Shown: positions 1 through 11,763 of the stretch, in pieces
How the letters are laid out: each line of letters starts with the position of its first letter
Position numbering within the stretch: the first letter of the stretch is position 1
Source: Symsagittifera roscoffensis
Lineage: Eukaryota > Xenacoelomorpha > Acoela > Convolutidae
DNA length: 64,000 nucleotides
Reading direction: 5' to 3'
NCBI RefSeq assembly: GCF_963678635.1
Contig: NC_087062.1
Location: 27,244,833-27,308,832 of the forward strand
Position numbers and translations under genes: made by a program
The notes under the pieces: generated by a model
What the model was told of the DNA's origin: nothing
Database searches by the model: none
Seen by the model: only the letters and a program-made list of their open reading frames with translations

Positions 1-470
1 AGCATAATGCCGGTTAATTTTTACTTCTGAAAAAAGTGAGGGGGCCCTGAGTAGCTGTTTTATATGATCTCAGGTAATAGTTACCAATAAATTATTAAAT
101 GAGAACGCGACAGTTTTTATTTATTCCACAAACTGTTAGCGGATTCCGCAGATTGTAATTGAAATATCCAGCAATAAACACCATTGTTTGTGGAATTCAC
201 GAACAAATCTTAAACTATTGCTTAAATAAATTCCTGGATATAATTGTTAGAAATTAAATAAAAGATTGAAAAGTTGAGTGAAACGGTCATTTTGAATTGT
301 AAATCGGCAATTTGATAACCCAGCAGTATTGAGCTATAAAAAAAACTAGAACAACAAATGCGAAATTTACGAACAAATACTTAACTTTTGTCTGTGGAAT
401 CCACGAAGAAATCTTAAATCATTACTTAATTAAATTCGTGGAAAAACCCTTTTAAAAATTGAACATATGA
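1..470. repeat. Dispersed repeat, copy A
   Basis: This stretch matches 3346..3710 in direct orientation over many blocks, for example the segment around CACAAACTGTTAGCGGATTC at about 130 and 3480, and the phrase about lacking-stop AT-rich sequence that follows it. Insertions and deletions separate the blocks. The two copies bracket a 3-kb tract with gag-like coding remnants, so they could be old LTRs, but the left copy starts at the window edge and I cannot define TG..CA ends. Confidence 0.55.
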
Positions 471-1026
471 TTGAAAAAGCCCATTTTGTTTCTTAAATTT
501 AGTTTTCCTATGTGTCAATTTTAATTATTGACATATCCCAGCAAATCTTTGTAGCGGTGTCAAAGACAGTCACGCCCGCGGTTTAACGCAAGCAATTTAA
601 AAAGTCAAACCAAACAATTCGGTTAGTTAAATTGCATAATTAATTAACAAAATACCTAGGGATAAAAAAACTCAACAATGATGTTGACTTTAGTTTAACT
701 CGGCTAAATTAATTTTTATGTATTAGCTGTTATTGTAAGAATTCCATTTTCGTTATACGATGGATTAACAGTGATAAATAATCGTAGTTTTAAATTTAAA
801 ATTTTGGCATATTACGAATCATTTAGTGAACGCCCTAGAAGAAATTCGAATTGATTCTTGGCAGTCATAGATTCAATTTTGAGGCTATTAAAACAAGGTT
901 TAAGGTCAACTTTTCATAGGGATCAAACGTCAAAAACATAGCCTATGCCAAAATTTAATGTCAACTTGGGCAGTTGATCCCTATGGAAGTTGACATTCAA
1001 CCTGGTGGTAGATTCTGGTTGAGATT

Positions 1027-1578
1027 ATGCTTTCACATTCCAGCTGCACAGATCCATTTTATATTATAACTAACACGGTCGAAAAAAAGGTTTCAGAAAA
1101 TTTTACCGTTTCAAATAAAATATTTTTAGACCGACCGTCGGTCGCTGTAAATTCAATTGTAACTATTTTCCTTGCGTCGGGAACGAGTAATTCAAGCAAT
1201 GCGATTGGTCGAGTTCGAATCGATAATTCTTTAGCTTCATTAAATCTTAGAATTATTGCTGCAATTACTTCTTGTATACCGCTAGATAATTTGCTTTGTA
1301 ACTACAAAAGCATTTTGTTTTTGAATAAAGCCCTACTATATTTCATAACGGTGAACGATAGTTTGTTACCAAAAAGATTGAATACCATGGGAACTTCATC
1401 TTCCAAACATTCTGACCCCTTAGTCATCGTCCCAGAGGAACAAAGTTTCGTTTTGAAATTTAAAGACGACCTACTTAACAATTACCACTTTAAGTCATTG
1501 AAACGCTACAAAGCCAACTTATCTTTACCTTCTTTCCCAATTATACCAGAAATTGCTCCAAGGAGTTATTACAAATAA
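1027..1578 (+). CDS. Hypothetical protein, possibly retroelement-derived
   Basis: Open frame of 183 codons. I do not recognise the product. It has no clear domain; an internal Met at about residue 120 begins MGTSSS, which would be an N-myristoylation type start if it were the true start. Its stop codon overlaps the ATG of a following 47-codon frame as TAATG (1576..1580), a coupling arrangement seen in some retroelements and viruses. Flanking direct repeats and the gag-like remnants downstream suggest mobile-element origin. It may equally be a chance frame in AT-rich DNA. Confidence 0.2.
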   Translation: MLSHSSCTDPFYIITNTVEKKVSENFTVSNKIFLDRPSVAVNSIVTIFLASGTSNSSNAIGRVRIDNSLASLNLRIIAAITSCIPLDNLLCNYKSILFLNKALLYFITVNDSLLPKRLNTMGTSSSKHSDPLVIVPEEQSFVLKFKDDLLNNYHFKSLKRYKANLSLPSFPIIPEIAPRSYYK

Positions 1579-2960
1579 TGTTCAAGGATGACAAATTCTC
1601 ATGTGATCTAATCACAACACTGAAGACAGGAAGCCCACTGGAAGTTCATGGATCCTACATGAAAAACTATGAGATGGACCTGCCCACCAGATATGATCCA
1701 CTTTTCATGGAAAAAAAATAGTAATACCAGCTGCGGCCCGAGGCTCATTCAGTTCGATGCTATACCAGTCCCCTCCAGTGTGGCATGAAGTTCCTGGCTG
1801 AATATATCTGGTGGACACATATTTATAACAATGTTCAAAAGCCGGTAAGAATCTTAAGGTGTTGTTGGGATCGGATCATATGAGCAAACTACCGAAACTC
1901 TCATTCGCTAGCAAAGATATTAATTTAGACTTCGCCGGCCCTTTGGACGCTTTCTGGGGTTCTTCTGATGTCTATTGATAATCGTTTAGATCAAGGAAAG
2001 TTAATCATATCAGACCGCCACTCAAAGTGTTGGGAGCTACACGATGGAGCAGAGGACGGATACGAAGACGCGGTCACGGACTCCTCCTCAGACTCGGACT
2101 CGGGCATCCTTCTGGCAAAGATTATCCATGGAAGTCGAGCAAACCAAATGTACTCCCCAGACTAGGACATCCCTCTGGCAAAGATAACCAATGGAAGTCG
2201 AGCAACCCCAATCCCAATCTCTGATCGGAAATGGCCTACTCTAGCAAAATTGGCCACTGGAGGTAAACTTTTTCGAAAAAACATCAACCGAAAAGCCGGA
2301 TAACCTCATTTTAATCCATTTAAAGAGGCGGTTGTTGATTTTTTGGACCACGCGGTCACTTTGGAAATTGAAAATATTTTAGCCGGAAAGAGGAAATCAT
2401 AATCATTGCCTCCCAGAAGTCAACCAGAGCCCACTCTCAGAAGAAGACGACCAGTGGAGACTTGAGTGGTGGAAATCCGAAGCTCACACAAACAACCACA
2501 AAATCGTCGACAGAAGATAGTGTCATTCCGGATTCCCCTCAGAAATTGTCTCAAAACAGCAGTCTTCCTGGACCATCATCATTCGGATCCGCTTCAGAGC
2601 CAAAAGTGCTGGACAACATAGACCAAATCTAAAATCAGATCACCTGCTTTCTTGTGCTGGTCTCCTTCTGATTTCATCATTCCCCTCGCGAAAACAGGAT
2701 ACGTTCAGATATCGCGGAAGTCTCCCACCGGGAAATCACCCATCATAGTCGCAGAGCAAGATTTCGGGAGTGAATCGTCGTCGACGATAGACCAGGACAT
2801 ACAACGAGCTTTAGAAGAATTTGACGCCGAATACATTTATAACTCATTGAACTCCTTAAATTTCTATTTTCCAATTTCTTTAATTTACGATTTTCTAAGC
2901 TTTTCCATGTTTGTAAGTCATTCGGCACCTGTGTGTGCAGTTCTTAGACTTAGTTTTAGC
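1578..2960 (+). pseudogene. Degenerate coding tract, gag-like, unrecognised
   Basis: A 47-codon frame at 1578..1721 (contains HGSYMKNYEMDLP) is followed by several short frames in shifting phase up to about 2960, including an acidic Ser/Asp-rich stretch near 2060..2100. The mosaic of short open pieces looks like a decayed protein gene, most plausibly a retroelement gag, but I see no zinc knuckle or other diagnostic motif. Function not assigned. Confidence 0.3.
2102..2208 (+). repeat. Tandem duplication of about 45 bp
   Basis: Two imperfect copies (2102..2145 and 2165..2208) each contain CTGGCAAAGAT followed by ATGGAAGTCGAGCAA. They lie inside the gag-like remnant and change its reading frame. 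Confidence 0.7.
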
Positions 2961-3345
2961 TAAGTGTAAATTTTTAAATTTTTCCCGTGGATTGTTGTAA
3001 GTTTTTCATTTTGTTTACCCTATTGGCCTTTAGCACTATTTAGATACCTGCTAAGTATGTTTCATATCGAACATCGGTCAATCATTTACTTTTTAAGGTT
3101 GCTTTCGATAAGATATTCGTAAATCAGTCTTATTCATGTTTTTCTCTTAATTTTTTAATTAGTGTACATAATTGTACATATTCAGGGTTTATTATTAGAG
3201 TAGTTTATTAGTAAATTTGAACATAAATTGGAACAGGTAAATAAATTGATTCGAAATATGATAGGGGCACTCCTCATTTGAAGCCTCAATCAATCGCCAT
3301 GTACCATTTTGGTGCAAAATTGAGACTGGGTGGCTCCCCGATGAT

Positions 3346-3710
3346 ACCCTCAGCATGATCCCTGTTATTTTTCATCTCTGAAAAAGGTGAGGGGGACCGG
3401 AGTAGCTGTTTTATATGATCTCATGTAATATTTACTAACTATTTTTGTATTACAGCGCGACAGTTTGTTTTTATTGTTTCCACAAACTGTTAGCGGATTC
3501 GGCAGATTGTAATTGAGAAATCCAGCAACAACCAGCTAGAACAATGGCTAGCTAGAACAACGAATGCAGAAATTACGAGCAAACAGTTAATCATTGTCTA
3601 TGGAACCCACGAACAAATCTTAAATCATTGCTTAAGTCAATTCGTGGATATACCCTTTTAGAATTTAAGCATTCAATTGAAAACGGCCATTTTGAGTTTT
3701 TGAATTTTCA
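3346..3710. repeat. Dispersed repeat, copy B
   Basis: Direct-orientation partner of 1..470. The copy continues into a shorter repeat: the stretch with CAGGGTTTATTATTAGAG and GGCACTCCTCATTTGAAG near 3183..3310 recurs, split by an insertion, at 3709..4136. This shows repeated nested insertion in this area. Confidence 0.5.
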
Positions 3711-3886
3711 GGGTTTGTTATTAGGATACTTAATTAAAAAAGTTGAAAATAAATTAGAACAGGTTTAAAATATAAAACCATGAACACAAATGCAAACCAT
3801 TATAAATTTTGAATTGATTCGAAAACTGATAAAACGTTACCCGGAACGAAACGAGTTTAAAGTTTCGTAGAATACCCAATATCCCT

Positions 3887-4255
3887 TTAAGTGCTGCCGT
3901 CAAACAACGCTTGAGCAACTTTGTCTCCATAGTCAAAGCGCAGTTGCTGGAAAGGTACAATGTCTCTCCTGGATTTTAGGATGACTATTCTTTCACCTAT
4001 GCTGGATACAACAATATCTAACATCTTCGTATTGGCCTCGTTTTTCTTCTGGGTGACGTGGTTCGCTAAACAAACCAGGCAAATGTTCAATTTATATAAC
4101 GGGCACTCCTCATTTGAAGCGTCGGTCAATCGCCTAGGAAGACCCGCAATTTGCAATACGTATTCACTTAGAATTCCTGGTTGGAGCAGTACTGGTCGGC
4201 ATTGAAGTTGGTGACTACTTTGCCGTGGTAATCCACCAATACTTCATCTTTCTTG
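3887..4255 (-). pseudogene. SET-domain methyltransferase relic
   Basis: On the minus strand, the piece from about 4255 reads KKDEVLVDYHGKVV, like the start of a SET domain. After a frame change near 4180 the next piece (to 3887) contains the second half: an NH motif (ANH), then ERIVILKSRRDI and LRFDYGDK, matching the closing R-I..A.RDI..GEEL.FDYG pattern of SET domains that bind S-adenosylmethionine and methylate lysines. The order of motifs supports a true SET fold. The start (DYHG) resembles the KMT5A/PR-Set7 style. A possible 3' splice site (TTCAAG) precedes 4253. The frame shift between the halves argues for a pseudogene, unless a tiny intron restores phase. Confidence 0.45.
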
Positions 4256-4299
4256 AACGATTGCAAAGCAATAAAAATTAATAAAAAAGAAAGTCACAA

Positions 4300-5640
4300 T
4301 TTTTGATCCAAAAATGGAATTTTTTTAGTAAGATTTATTTATCGAGTCAATAAAATTTTAAAGTACCTCTTCCAAAGACGGAAAATATCACATCACAGAT
4401 GCCGACCCAGCTCTGAGTTAATGCACGACTCTGCAACTCTTCCTGAACCACATACGGAAAGCTCTCACTGTCGTTGGCGGTATGTTTTCTCAAGCGGCTG
4501 AATCTTTCTCTTTGATCCATCATTGAGCAGCTACGCCATATGGTCAACCATCTACTTCAGGTCATGGGTTGCCCACGTCTGCTCTGAGTAAAAGTTGGTA
4601 TTTTTACTCGACAGCTGATGAGAAGTCATTATCTGCTGATTGAAGATCTGTGCGCGCTGCACCTGGCAAACGTAAAATTGAGAATATTGTCGGGATCGCA
4701 CTGCCAACAGAACCTTTTCGTAGGTGTATCCGTCTTATTTCTGGTGAACTTCTGAAGCTTGCTTCTTCAGCTTCTCCATCTCAAACGTAAGGTTGGTAGA
4801 CAAAGGCATAAGCCTCGCAATGAAACGAGCGAGAGAGTGCTTCAGCTGTTCCACATTTATGATGCTAATCTATAAAAAACGAAAATGATTACATGTGATT
4901 TTCACGTCGGTTTCTAATTTGATAAATAATTCCATACGGGAAAAATAAAAACTTTATGTCAATTGGTCCACCTGGCGTTTGAACTGATCAACTAGTGGAG
5001 CAACCCGGAACACCGCGTTGCCTAATGAATTGACGAAAAACAGTTGAGTCGTCACCAGGTTTTTGGTGTCCCGAAAATCCCGCTGAACAACATAGTTCAT
5101 AGTGCTCCTCTTTAAATGGGTTCTGGCCTCTGTAAAGTGTAATTTCATACCATGTACTAGCCAGACTGGAATTCTGTGGGAGACGCGAGAAGTTGACACT
5201 ACAAATTGAGTCATAGAGTCGAGTCATCAGCGTTCTTTTTTATCAAAACAGTTTTTAGATTTAAAAAGATACCTACAGGTTGCTGGTTCTATGCTCAGCT
5301 CCACGGTATCGTCTTCATTTTTTCACTATGTTGGCAAACGCCTGGATGACAGCATGTACCGTGGTGTTGATGATCCTTTTCTCGAGCATTCCTGAGCGCG
5401 TGCACAGAAACGTGACAATGGCCCTGAACAAGGTCACTTATTCTTTGTGGGTCAAGGTTCCGTACCTTTTATCGGCGCAGTCATTCGACTTCTCGACATT
5501 CTGTAAAATGACTTCTTTGAGAGTCTCGTTTTTTATCGGATTTTTGGCTATGGCTGATACTGCTGAGGCTGGCATGTACCATCGAGGAGCCTGAATGGGC
5601 ATGTCGGAGAGGGGTATGTGGTTGCCCATATGCCGGCGGA
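4300..5640 (-). pseudogene. Upstream part of a decayed minus-strand gene, unrecognised
   Basis: Several minus-strand open pieces (about 5629..5280, 5214..4954, 4900..4600, 4547..4347) have protein-like composition, such as a helix-rich stretch with FIARLMPLSTNLTFEMEKLK near 4800 and CTRSGMLEKRIINTTVHAV near 5390. Each is ended by a stop or shift. They lie directly 5' of the SET relic on the same strand, so they may be its missing N-terminal exons. I do not recognise a family. Confidence 0.3.
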
Positions 5641-6089
5641 ATTGATGAGGCGAAAGGTCGCGGTGGTGTTAGCAATGGGGTTACCGTATTCGGAGGAGCA
5701 AATGATATCGTCTCTGGTGCTGCGACTGGGGACGGAGGAACTTGAGTCCGTAAGTTTTTACTAGATTCGGATGAAAAATGAGAGATGCAACTAATATTGA
5801 GCACAAGATGAAAATGAACTGATTCCAAATTAGCGGCAAAGCTCCCATCACTTACCAGCACCAATTTAATCGAAACACCAGGATCAAGATAAGAGTCAAC
5901 CAAGGAAAACCTTCGATACTTTCCACTCTATTTAGCACACTAAGCGACTGTAGCATCTATGCAATGATGACTGCTTAAAGTTAAGACTGCTAATTGATAA
6001 TGAGATAATGAAGGCGTCATACTGATAAGTGAAGCTCTCATTATAAGTGACGCATTAGTCCTGGGTCAGGGAAACTCAATAGTCAATTC

Positions 6090-6680
6090 TTGAACCAAAA
6101 CTCCTTACATTTCAATCATTCAATCGCTCCGCAGCTCAGCCATATATTAGAGTCTTTCATCCATGTCATCATGCTGAGTATAACTTTTCGGGTAAAGGAA
6201 CAAGTACAAGTCCTCGATGCCGTCACTTCCATCTGGGAAAGTGCTGTAATTTTATCATTAATCAGCTATTGGTGCGTAAAGATTAAATGGTCTGAATGGC
6301 CGGGAATTGCCATCTTTAATGTCCCCGAAGATAGAAAAGAAAACGCAGCAGCATGAAAAATAAGAAAAATCCACGAACACAATGATGCGTGTGTCATCAG
6401 CAGAAGGCAGAATTCGAGAAAAGAGAAGCTAGCGTTCAAGCCCGACGGCTGCACGGGACTCGATGGTCTTTTTTTAACATGCTGGGAGTGTCAAAAAAGG
6501 GGTTGTCATCATCAAAAGGGATTGTCATCGCCTAAGGCCAAAAAAAAAAACAAGAATAAAAAACCGCAGGAAGATATTTTGAGTCCCCTTGATTATTTTG
6601 AGTTGCCAGAAAAAGACATTACCTTGAAGTTTGCACCATGCATAAACGGTGTAATACAAGTCAAAATATTATTTAACTAA
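6090..6680 (+). pseudogene. Unknown protein frame interrupted by one TGA
   Basis: A single frame of 196 codons runs from ATG 6090 to TAA 6678..6680 with just one internal stop, TGA at 6354..6356. The first 88 codons contain a likely membrane segment (AVILSLISYWC). The second part, about 108 codons, holds a Cys/His cluster (CWECQKRGCHH) followed by a Lys/Asn-rich run and ends in VIQVKILFN. Such continuity across a lone stop suggests either a recent nonsense mutation, readthrough, or two exons. No family recognised. Confidence 0.35.
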
Positions 6681-6896
6681 TCAAATGTGTAAATAAACTA
6701 CCAGTTAATCACATCCAACTATACTTATATTCTGTATGATCATCGATTTCATCTGATATCCTGAAAAATTATAATGCATTTCCGGATGCAATCGATTCTT
6801 ATTTTATCGGTGTTTAATTTACCGTATTCTAATTATACACCGTATTGTAATTTGTGATTTTAGCTAGAATCGATTATCCTAGCTAAAATCCTAGCT

Positions 6897-7726
6897 AAAA
6901 GTTCCGTGTTGATTATTTGAAAATCGATTATTCGAAGAAACGAGCATTTGCTGCAATGAGTTCTATCAAAAATGAGGATGTCACCCTGAGAATGCCTTCT
7001 GTATTGGCGGAGCTTGCTGAAGAAGGTTTTTTGGTATGTAGCTGTTTGTTTCATTTACGTTGTTTTTCCAAAAACAAAAATCATTTATTCTTTCATCCTC
7101 TTGTGCTTCGTTTTACAACAATTTTAGTTGCGATCTGAGTGATATTACTCACCCAATTAGCCAAATTTTGCGACATTTTTGGCAATAAAAAATGCGTTGG
7201 CTTGATGAGGAAAAAAGGGCAAACTTTTATTTTGGTTCCGGCTACACCAGTAACCAGAAAGGCCATTTGTTTATCATTCGCATTGCGCTGCTAAATTTTT
7301 GCACGCCGGAGAAAAGTTCCGTGTTGATTATTTGAAAATCGATCATTCGAAGAAACGAGTATTTGCTGGAATGAGCTCTATCGAAAATGAGGATGTCACC
7401 CTGAGAATGCCTTCTGTATTGGCGGAGCTTGCTGAAGAAGGTTTTTTGGTATGTAGCTGTTTGTTTCAATTTCGTTGTTTTTCCGAAAACAAAAACTATT
7501 TATCTTTCAGTCTCTTGTGCTTCGTTTTACAACAATTTTAGCTGCGATCTGAGTGATATTACTCACACCCAATTAGCCAAATTTTTGCGGCATTTTTGGC
7601 AATAAAAAAATGCGTTGGCTTGATGAGGAAAAAAAGGGCAAACTTTCATTTTGGTTCCGGCTACACCAGTAACCAGAAAAGCCAATTTTTTATCATCCAC
7701 ACTGTGCTGCTAAATTTTTAGACCGT
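6897..7726 (+). repeat. Tandem 415-bp duplication carrying an exon-like frame
   Basis: Two copies (about 6897..7311 and 7312..7726, offset 415 bp) each carry the same exon-like open segment with DVTLRMPSVLAELAEEGF, followed immediately by GTATGT, a good splice donor. The duplicated remainder includes a tract around ATGCGTTGGCTTGATGAGG. A further frame at 7747..7980 (about 77 codons) may be another exon of the same unknown gene. The product is not recognised; the preserved reading frame in both copies is the only sign of coding. Confidence 0.5.
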
Positions 7727-7980
7727 ATAACCTCCGGATTTTTTGGATGCCATCAGTCTTGAGATTCTGTGCTGGGGAAAAGTGGGGTTTGTTGCCAGCA
7801 AAAAACGAACGTGAGCTGGAAATTCACATCAAATCTCTCAAGTTCAACGAACACAGAGATTTCCTAGTGAGCACAACCCGATGCCATATAAATGCATACC
7901 GTGGTAGATATGCCGTCGAGAATATTTACCGAGAAATATTTAATCTTAATATGGCCGAGTCCGCCCATATTTTTTTATGA

Positions 7981-8470
7981 GTCAGAATAAACAACTTGAA
8001 TTGTTTATACTGTGTGTTGTCATGACGACTGTTTTGTTATGACTGTTTGTTGTTATTTGAGCTCTTTATATTAACCGTAATTTGTCGTATTCTTTTCACT
8101 GTATGCAGTATGTGTTATGGTCTGAAAAATATACCGGCTTGTCAAAGTTGCTCATAAAGACTAAACTATCTGGTTGGTGAAATTTGCTCATAGAAAGTAA
8201 TTTATCTATTAAGAGAAACTAATTTGAGTAAATCCGTTTTAGATAAAATCACTACAAAATTTGAACAACTACAGCTGAAATAAAGGTTAATTGAAAAAAA
8301 CAAAATTATGTTCCCGGTAACTTTGCCTTATCAAACTATATGTTTGCATTTTGAAAACACTAGAAAAAAGCTTAGCTAAAGAATTTATATTTTAATTGAG
8401 CTAACTGATTGAAATAAACTGATTAATTTTGTTGCGAGTTTACTTCATAATGTTGTTCAATTTATTCATT
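7981..8470. other. Intergenic AT-rich DNA
   Basis: I see no gene, repeat array or recognisable regulatory structure here. Confidence 0.5.
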
Positions 8471-8476
8471 TTTGCA

Positions 8477-8705
8477 GGAATTGAGATTGATGACAGGAAT
8501 TCGCATCGAAGTTGGGTTTCAGGAATTGGTATCGAAATTTGGTTACAGGAATCGGGATCGAAATTGGGTTACAGGAATTGGGATCGAAGTTGGGTTACAG
8601 GAATTGAGATCGAAGTTTGTGACAAGAATTGGGTTTGAAGTTGGTTAGGAACTGGGATCGAAGTGGGTTACAGGAATTGAGATCGAAGTTAGTGACAGGA
8701 AATGA
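8477..8705 (+). repeat. 26-bp minisatellite
   Basis: About eight imperfect tandem units built on AGGAATTGGGATCGAAGTTG with a GGTTACAGGA or GTGACAGGA spacer. The short frame read through it is a by-product of the repeat. Confidence 0.8.
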
Positions 8706-8824
8706 GACTGGTAGCTGATCAACGTAGCTGAGATTGAACTTGTTGGTGAAAACCTAGTAAATAAAAGATATAAATTAAAAAGTTACCACCTATAAACATA
8801 TATGAAAATGGAAACCCCAAAGAA

Positions 8825-9130
8825 ATTGCGGATTCTACTCAGAATTTGCGGGTTCCATTTGCAATTTACCAGTTCCACTTACAATTTGCGGATTCCTCGT
8901 ACAATTTGTGGATTCCACTTACAGTTGCGGATTCCGCAACAACTCAATTTAACGATACAAATGTCATATCCTTGAGCGGTACGATGATTTTGAGCGGTAC
9001 AATGATTTAGTTATTTGTTTGTGGAATCCAAAACAGCATAGAAGATTAAAGAAAAGTAGCAATGTGGCGGATTCCGCGACAAATTTGATTTTGGCCTGTT
9101 GCGGATTCCGCTTACAACGCACAGAATGCA
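8825..9130. repeat. Imperfect repeats of GCGGATTCC
   Basis: At least six copies of a roughly 24-bp unit around TTGCGGATTCCACTTACA. The same core GCGGATTCCGC occurs in the dispersed repeat at about 150 and 3490 and, inverted with its flank, at 59803..59862, so it marks a dispersed repeat family. Confidence 0.65.
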
Positions 9131-9146
9131 CAGTCTGGCCTCGTAA

Positions 9147-9315
9147 TGAAGATTTATTCGAACTGTTCTGCTGCTGAAACGACAACTAGTTTCAGCACTT
9201 ACAATTAAGTGTCAATGTTAGAGATGGAACATGATTGGTTAGTTGGTAATTATTATAGGGATAGTTTTATCAGTAATAAAATTGGAGTATAAAATCCAGT
9301 TTAGAACTAGTTCCA
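9147..9315 (-). repeat. LTR-like direct repeat, left (3' end of the retroelement)
   Basis: Starts TGAAGATTTATTC and ends GAACTAGTTCCA. It aligns along its length with 45837..46009 in the same orientation. The inner hallmark is GTTTCAGCACTTACAA. Flanks differ and I see no target duplication, so the exact ends are tentative. Confidence 0.55.
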
Positions 9316-10580
9316 CCCAACCGGGGCTTAGAGAGTGTTCAGTTTTAAACTTTTTATTGTAAACAAGGACGGGTGAGGTCGTTTTCTTTTAGTCTTTTAG
9401 AGGTTTGATCGGTGACTTCTTGAAGAGAGGAGAGATGTAGTTGTTTGGTATGTGGGATCAACGTCGAGTTGGCCATTGGTTTGCTTCAATGGTTTCCTTT
9501 GCTGCGATGTTGAGTACTTTAAATCCTTTGAGGGTAGTGACTACGGCAACAAACCAATAGATTTGCCACTCCAGAGTTGAGTGTAATCAAGTTTCCATCT
9601 TCTTTTTCTGCTCGTTCCGTTGGCTCTAAGAATTTTTTTACATCAAATTGCATTTATATATCTACATATTGCTAGTGATGTCAGTTTTTAGTTATAACTT
9701 ATTATAGGTTTTCTTTTGGCAAAAGCGTTTTTTTTAGTTTGGTTATTTTGAAGAGTCGCTCAAACTAGAGCAACTCTCGTCAGCAAGACTCATATGCTGT
9801 AGTGTTTTTCAGTGCAGTGGCGTTGTTGTTATGTTTCTTATTAGTGCTGTCTATGTTAAAAAATGTATTCTGACTTGATGAAAAATTTTCAGTTAATTGA
9901 GAATTAGTATCAGGGTCGCCTTCAATAGCTGTGTCCTCCATATAGCGTGTAATAGCGTGGTCGTAATGATTAATGGAAAATCTGTTAGCTTGTGGTGCAA
10001 TAAACATGTTTAGTGTCTGATTGAGTCCTGTAGTAGTGAATTGTGTCCGGTGTAGGGCGTTTGTTATTTTGTATAAGCGGGATCGGCATAGTTAGTTATC
10101 GGCGGGATTTTTGTATGAGGGAAGGGCTAATGGATTAGTAGAGTGGTAGAAAGAGATCCACAATAGCGTTAGAAACAGGCTGTAATCATCAACGAAGTTC
10201 AGTTAGTGGTTGTTAGTGGTCTGGTAGTAAAAGTATTGTGGGAAAAATGTCAAGTTTTATTTTAAGAACTCTTTAGTGTTAGTGGTGTGGAGTGGATGAA
10301 GGGATAACAGTTGGGCTGTTCGGGGTTGGCTGATAAATTGGGATTGTGAATTGGTATATTTACGTTTGAAGACTCTGTGGCCACTTGTTTCGTTAGGTGA
10401 CTGGTTTGAAGATTCAAAGGTTGATATGGAGTGCAATAGCTGATGAATTATTAGTGTATTAGTGTTTTCAAGTTATTGTTGCAGTGTGGTGAAGTTATCT
10501 ATTTCATGCTCTAATTCTTCGATGACGGGGCTAGAGGGGTCGGATGATTGCTGGTCATTGGGGAAAGAATGGGAGTGGCG
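9316..10580. other. 3' non-coding part of the retroelement
   Basis: Between the left LTR-like repeat and the Pro/Ser-rich tail of the envelope-like region. No convincing gene seen. Confidence 0.4.
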
Positions 10581-10892
10581 TCAGGAGGAGGCTGGATAGG
10601 GTTCATTGGGAAGTCGGGAAGTAAGGGGTTGGAAGGGTGGATGCGAAAAAGTGGATGGACTGGGTTCGGAGTCTTGGAATTCGTCTGTGGCATCTATGTC
10701 GGAATTATCGAATTGAGAAATTGTGTTAAAAAAGATCTGCATGGAATCATTGCAATCCATGCGTGGTGAGTTAGTGGTGAAATTGGGTGAGGGAGAAGAA
10801 GTCAAGTCGGAAAGGGAAATGCGAGAGGTGTGACGTTGGAGGCTGGATGGGTAGGAAAGGGAACAGTTGAGGGATCCAATCTTTCGACTCAT
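10581..10892 (-). pseudogene. Pro/Ser-rich tail frame of the env region
   Basis: Minus-strand frame of 103 codons rich in Ser and Pro. It lies downstream of the envelope-like relic on the same strand and may be the remains of its cytoplasmic tail or of a small extra ORF. A second overlapping frame is also Pro-rich, so the true frame is uncertain. Confidence 0.3.
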
Positions 10893-11035
10893 CGTGGGCT
10901 AAAAAGATGGGGGTTTCGAGAACGGGTATTTGTGGTATGTAATTTTTCTACAACTGTTCAATTGTATCGTCAATATTTGGCTGGTGGAGTGCTATATGAG
11001 ATACTAGGCTTTGTGGGTAGCTAAGACTTTGAGAG

Positions 11036-11763
11036 ATGTGCTCTGTTACTGCTAATTTATTTCTAAATTTTCGTGGTACTAAAGATAAAGGGTGATTATT
11101 ATGTAGGTTATGTAACTGTTGTGGCGCTGTGGGAGTTGGATTTGTTTTGTCTTGTGTTGTATCGTTTGCGTTAGGTGTGGTTGATAGTTTTTTTTATTAT
11201 ATTCGCTAATTTGAGCGTCGAAGAGAACTTAATTAATTGAATTTGAAAAACTCCAAAAAATCCTGCAACCAATATACGTGGTACACGCTCTGTTACTGCT
11301 AATGTATTTCTAAATTTTCGCGGTACTAAAGATAAAGGGTGATTATTATGTAGGTTATGCAACTTTGGTGGTGCTGTGGATGTTGGGTTTGTATTGTCTT
11401 GTGATGTATCGTATGCGTTTGGTGTGGTCGATAGTTTTTTTAAATATAATCGCTAATTTGAGCTACGAGGAGAATTTAGTTAATTGAATTTGAAAACTCC
11501 AAAAAATCCTGCAAACAATATATATGCTACACGCTCTGTTACTGCTAATGTATTTCAAAATTTTCGTGTTACTAAAGATAGAGGGTGATTATTATGTAGG
11601 TTATGTAACTGTGGTGGTGCTGTGGGTGTTGGGTTTGTATTGTCTGGTGATGTATCGTATGCGTTTGGTGTGGTTGATAGTTTTTTTGTTATGTTAGCTA
11701 TTTTGAGCGTCGAGGAGAATTCAATTATTTGAATTTGAAAAACTCCAAAAAAATCCTGCAAAC
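11036..11763. repeat. Three tandem copies of about 245 bp
   Basis: Copies begin near 11036, 11286 and 11530, each with CTCTGTTACTGCTAAT, then AAAGATAAAGGGTGATTATT, then a GTATCGTATGCGTTTGGTGT block and ending AAACTCCAAAAAATCCTGCA. They lie in the distal part of the envelope-like region and repeat its coding content. Confidence 0.8.

Noticed and set aside
8477-9130. CRISPR-like regular repeats
   Set aside because: Units are contiguous and degenerate, without unique spacers or cas genes, and the genome is eukaryotic.
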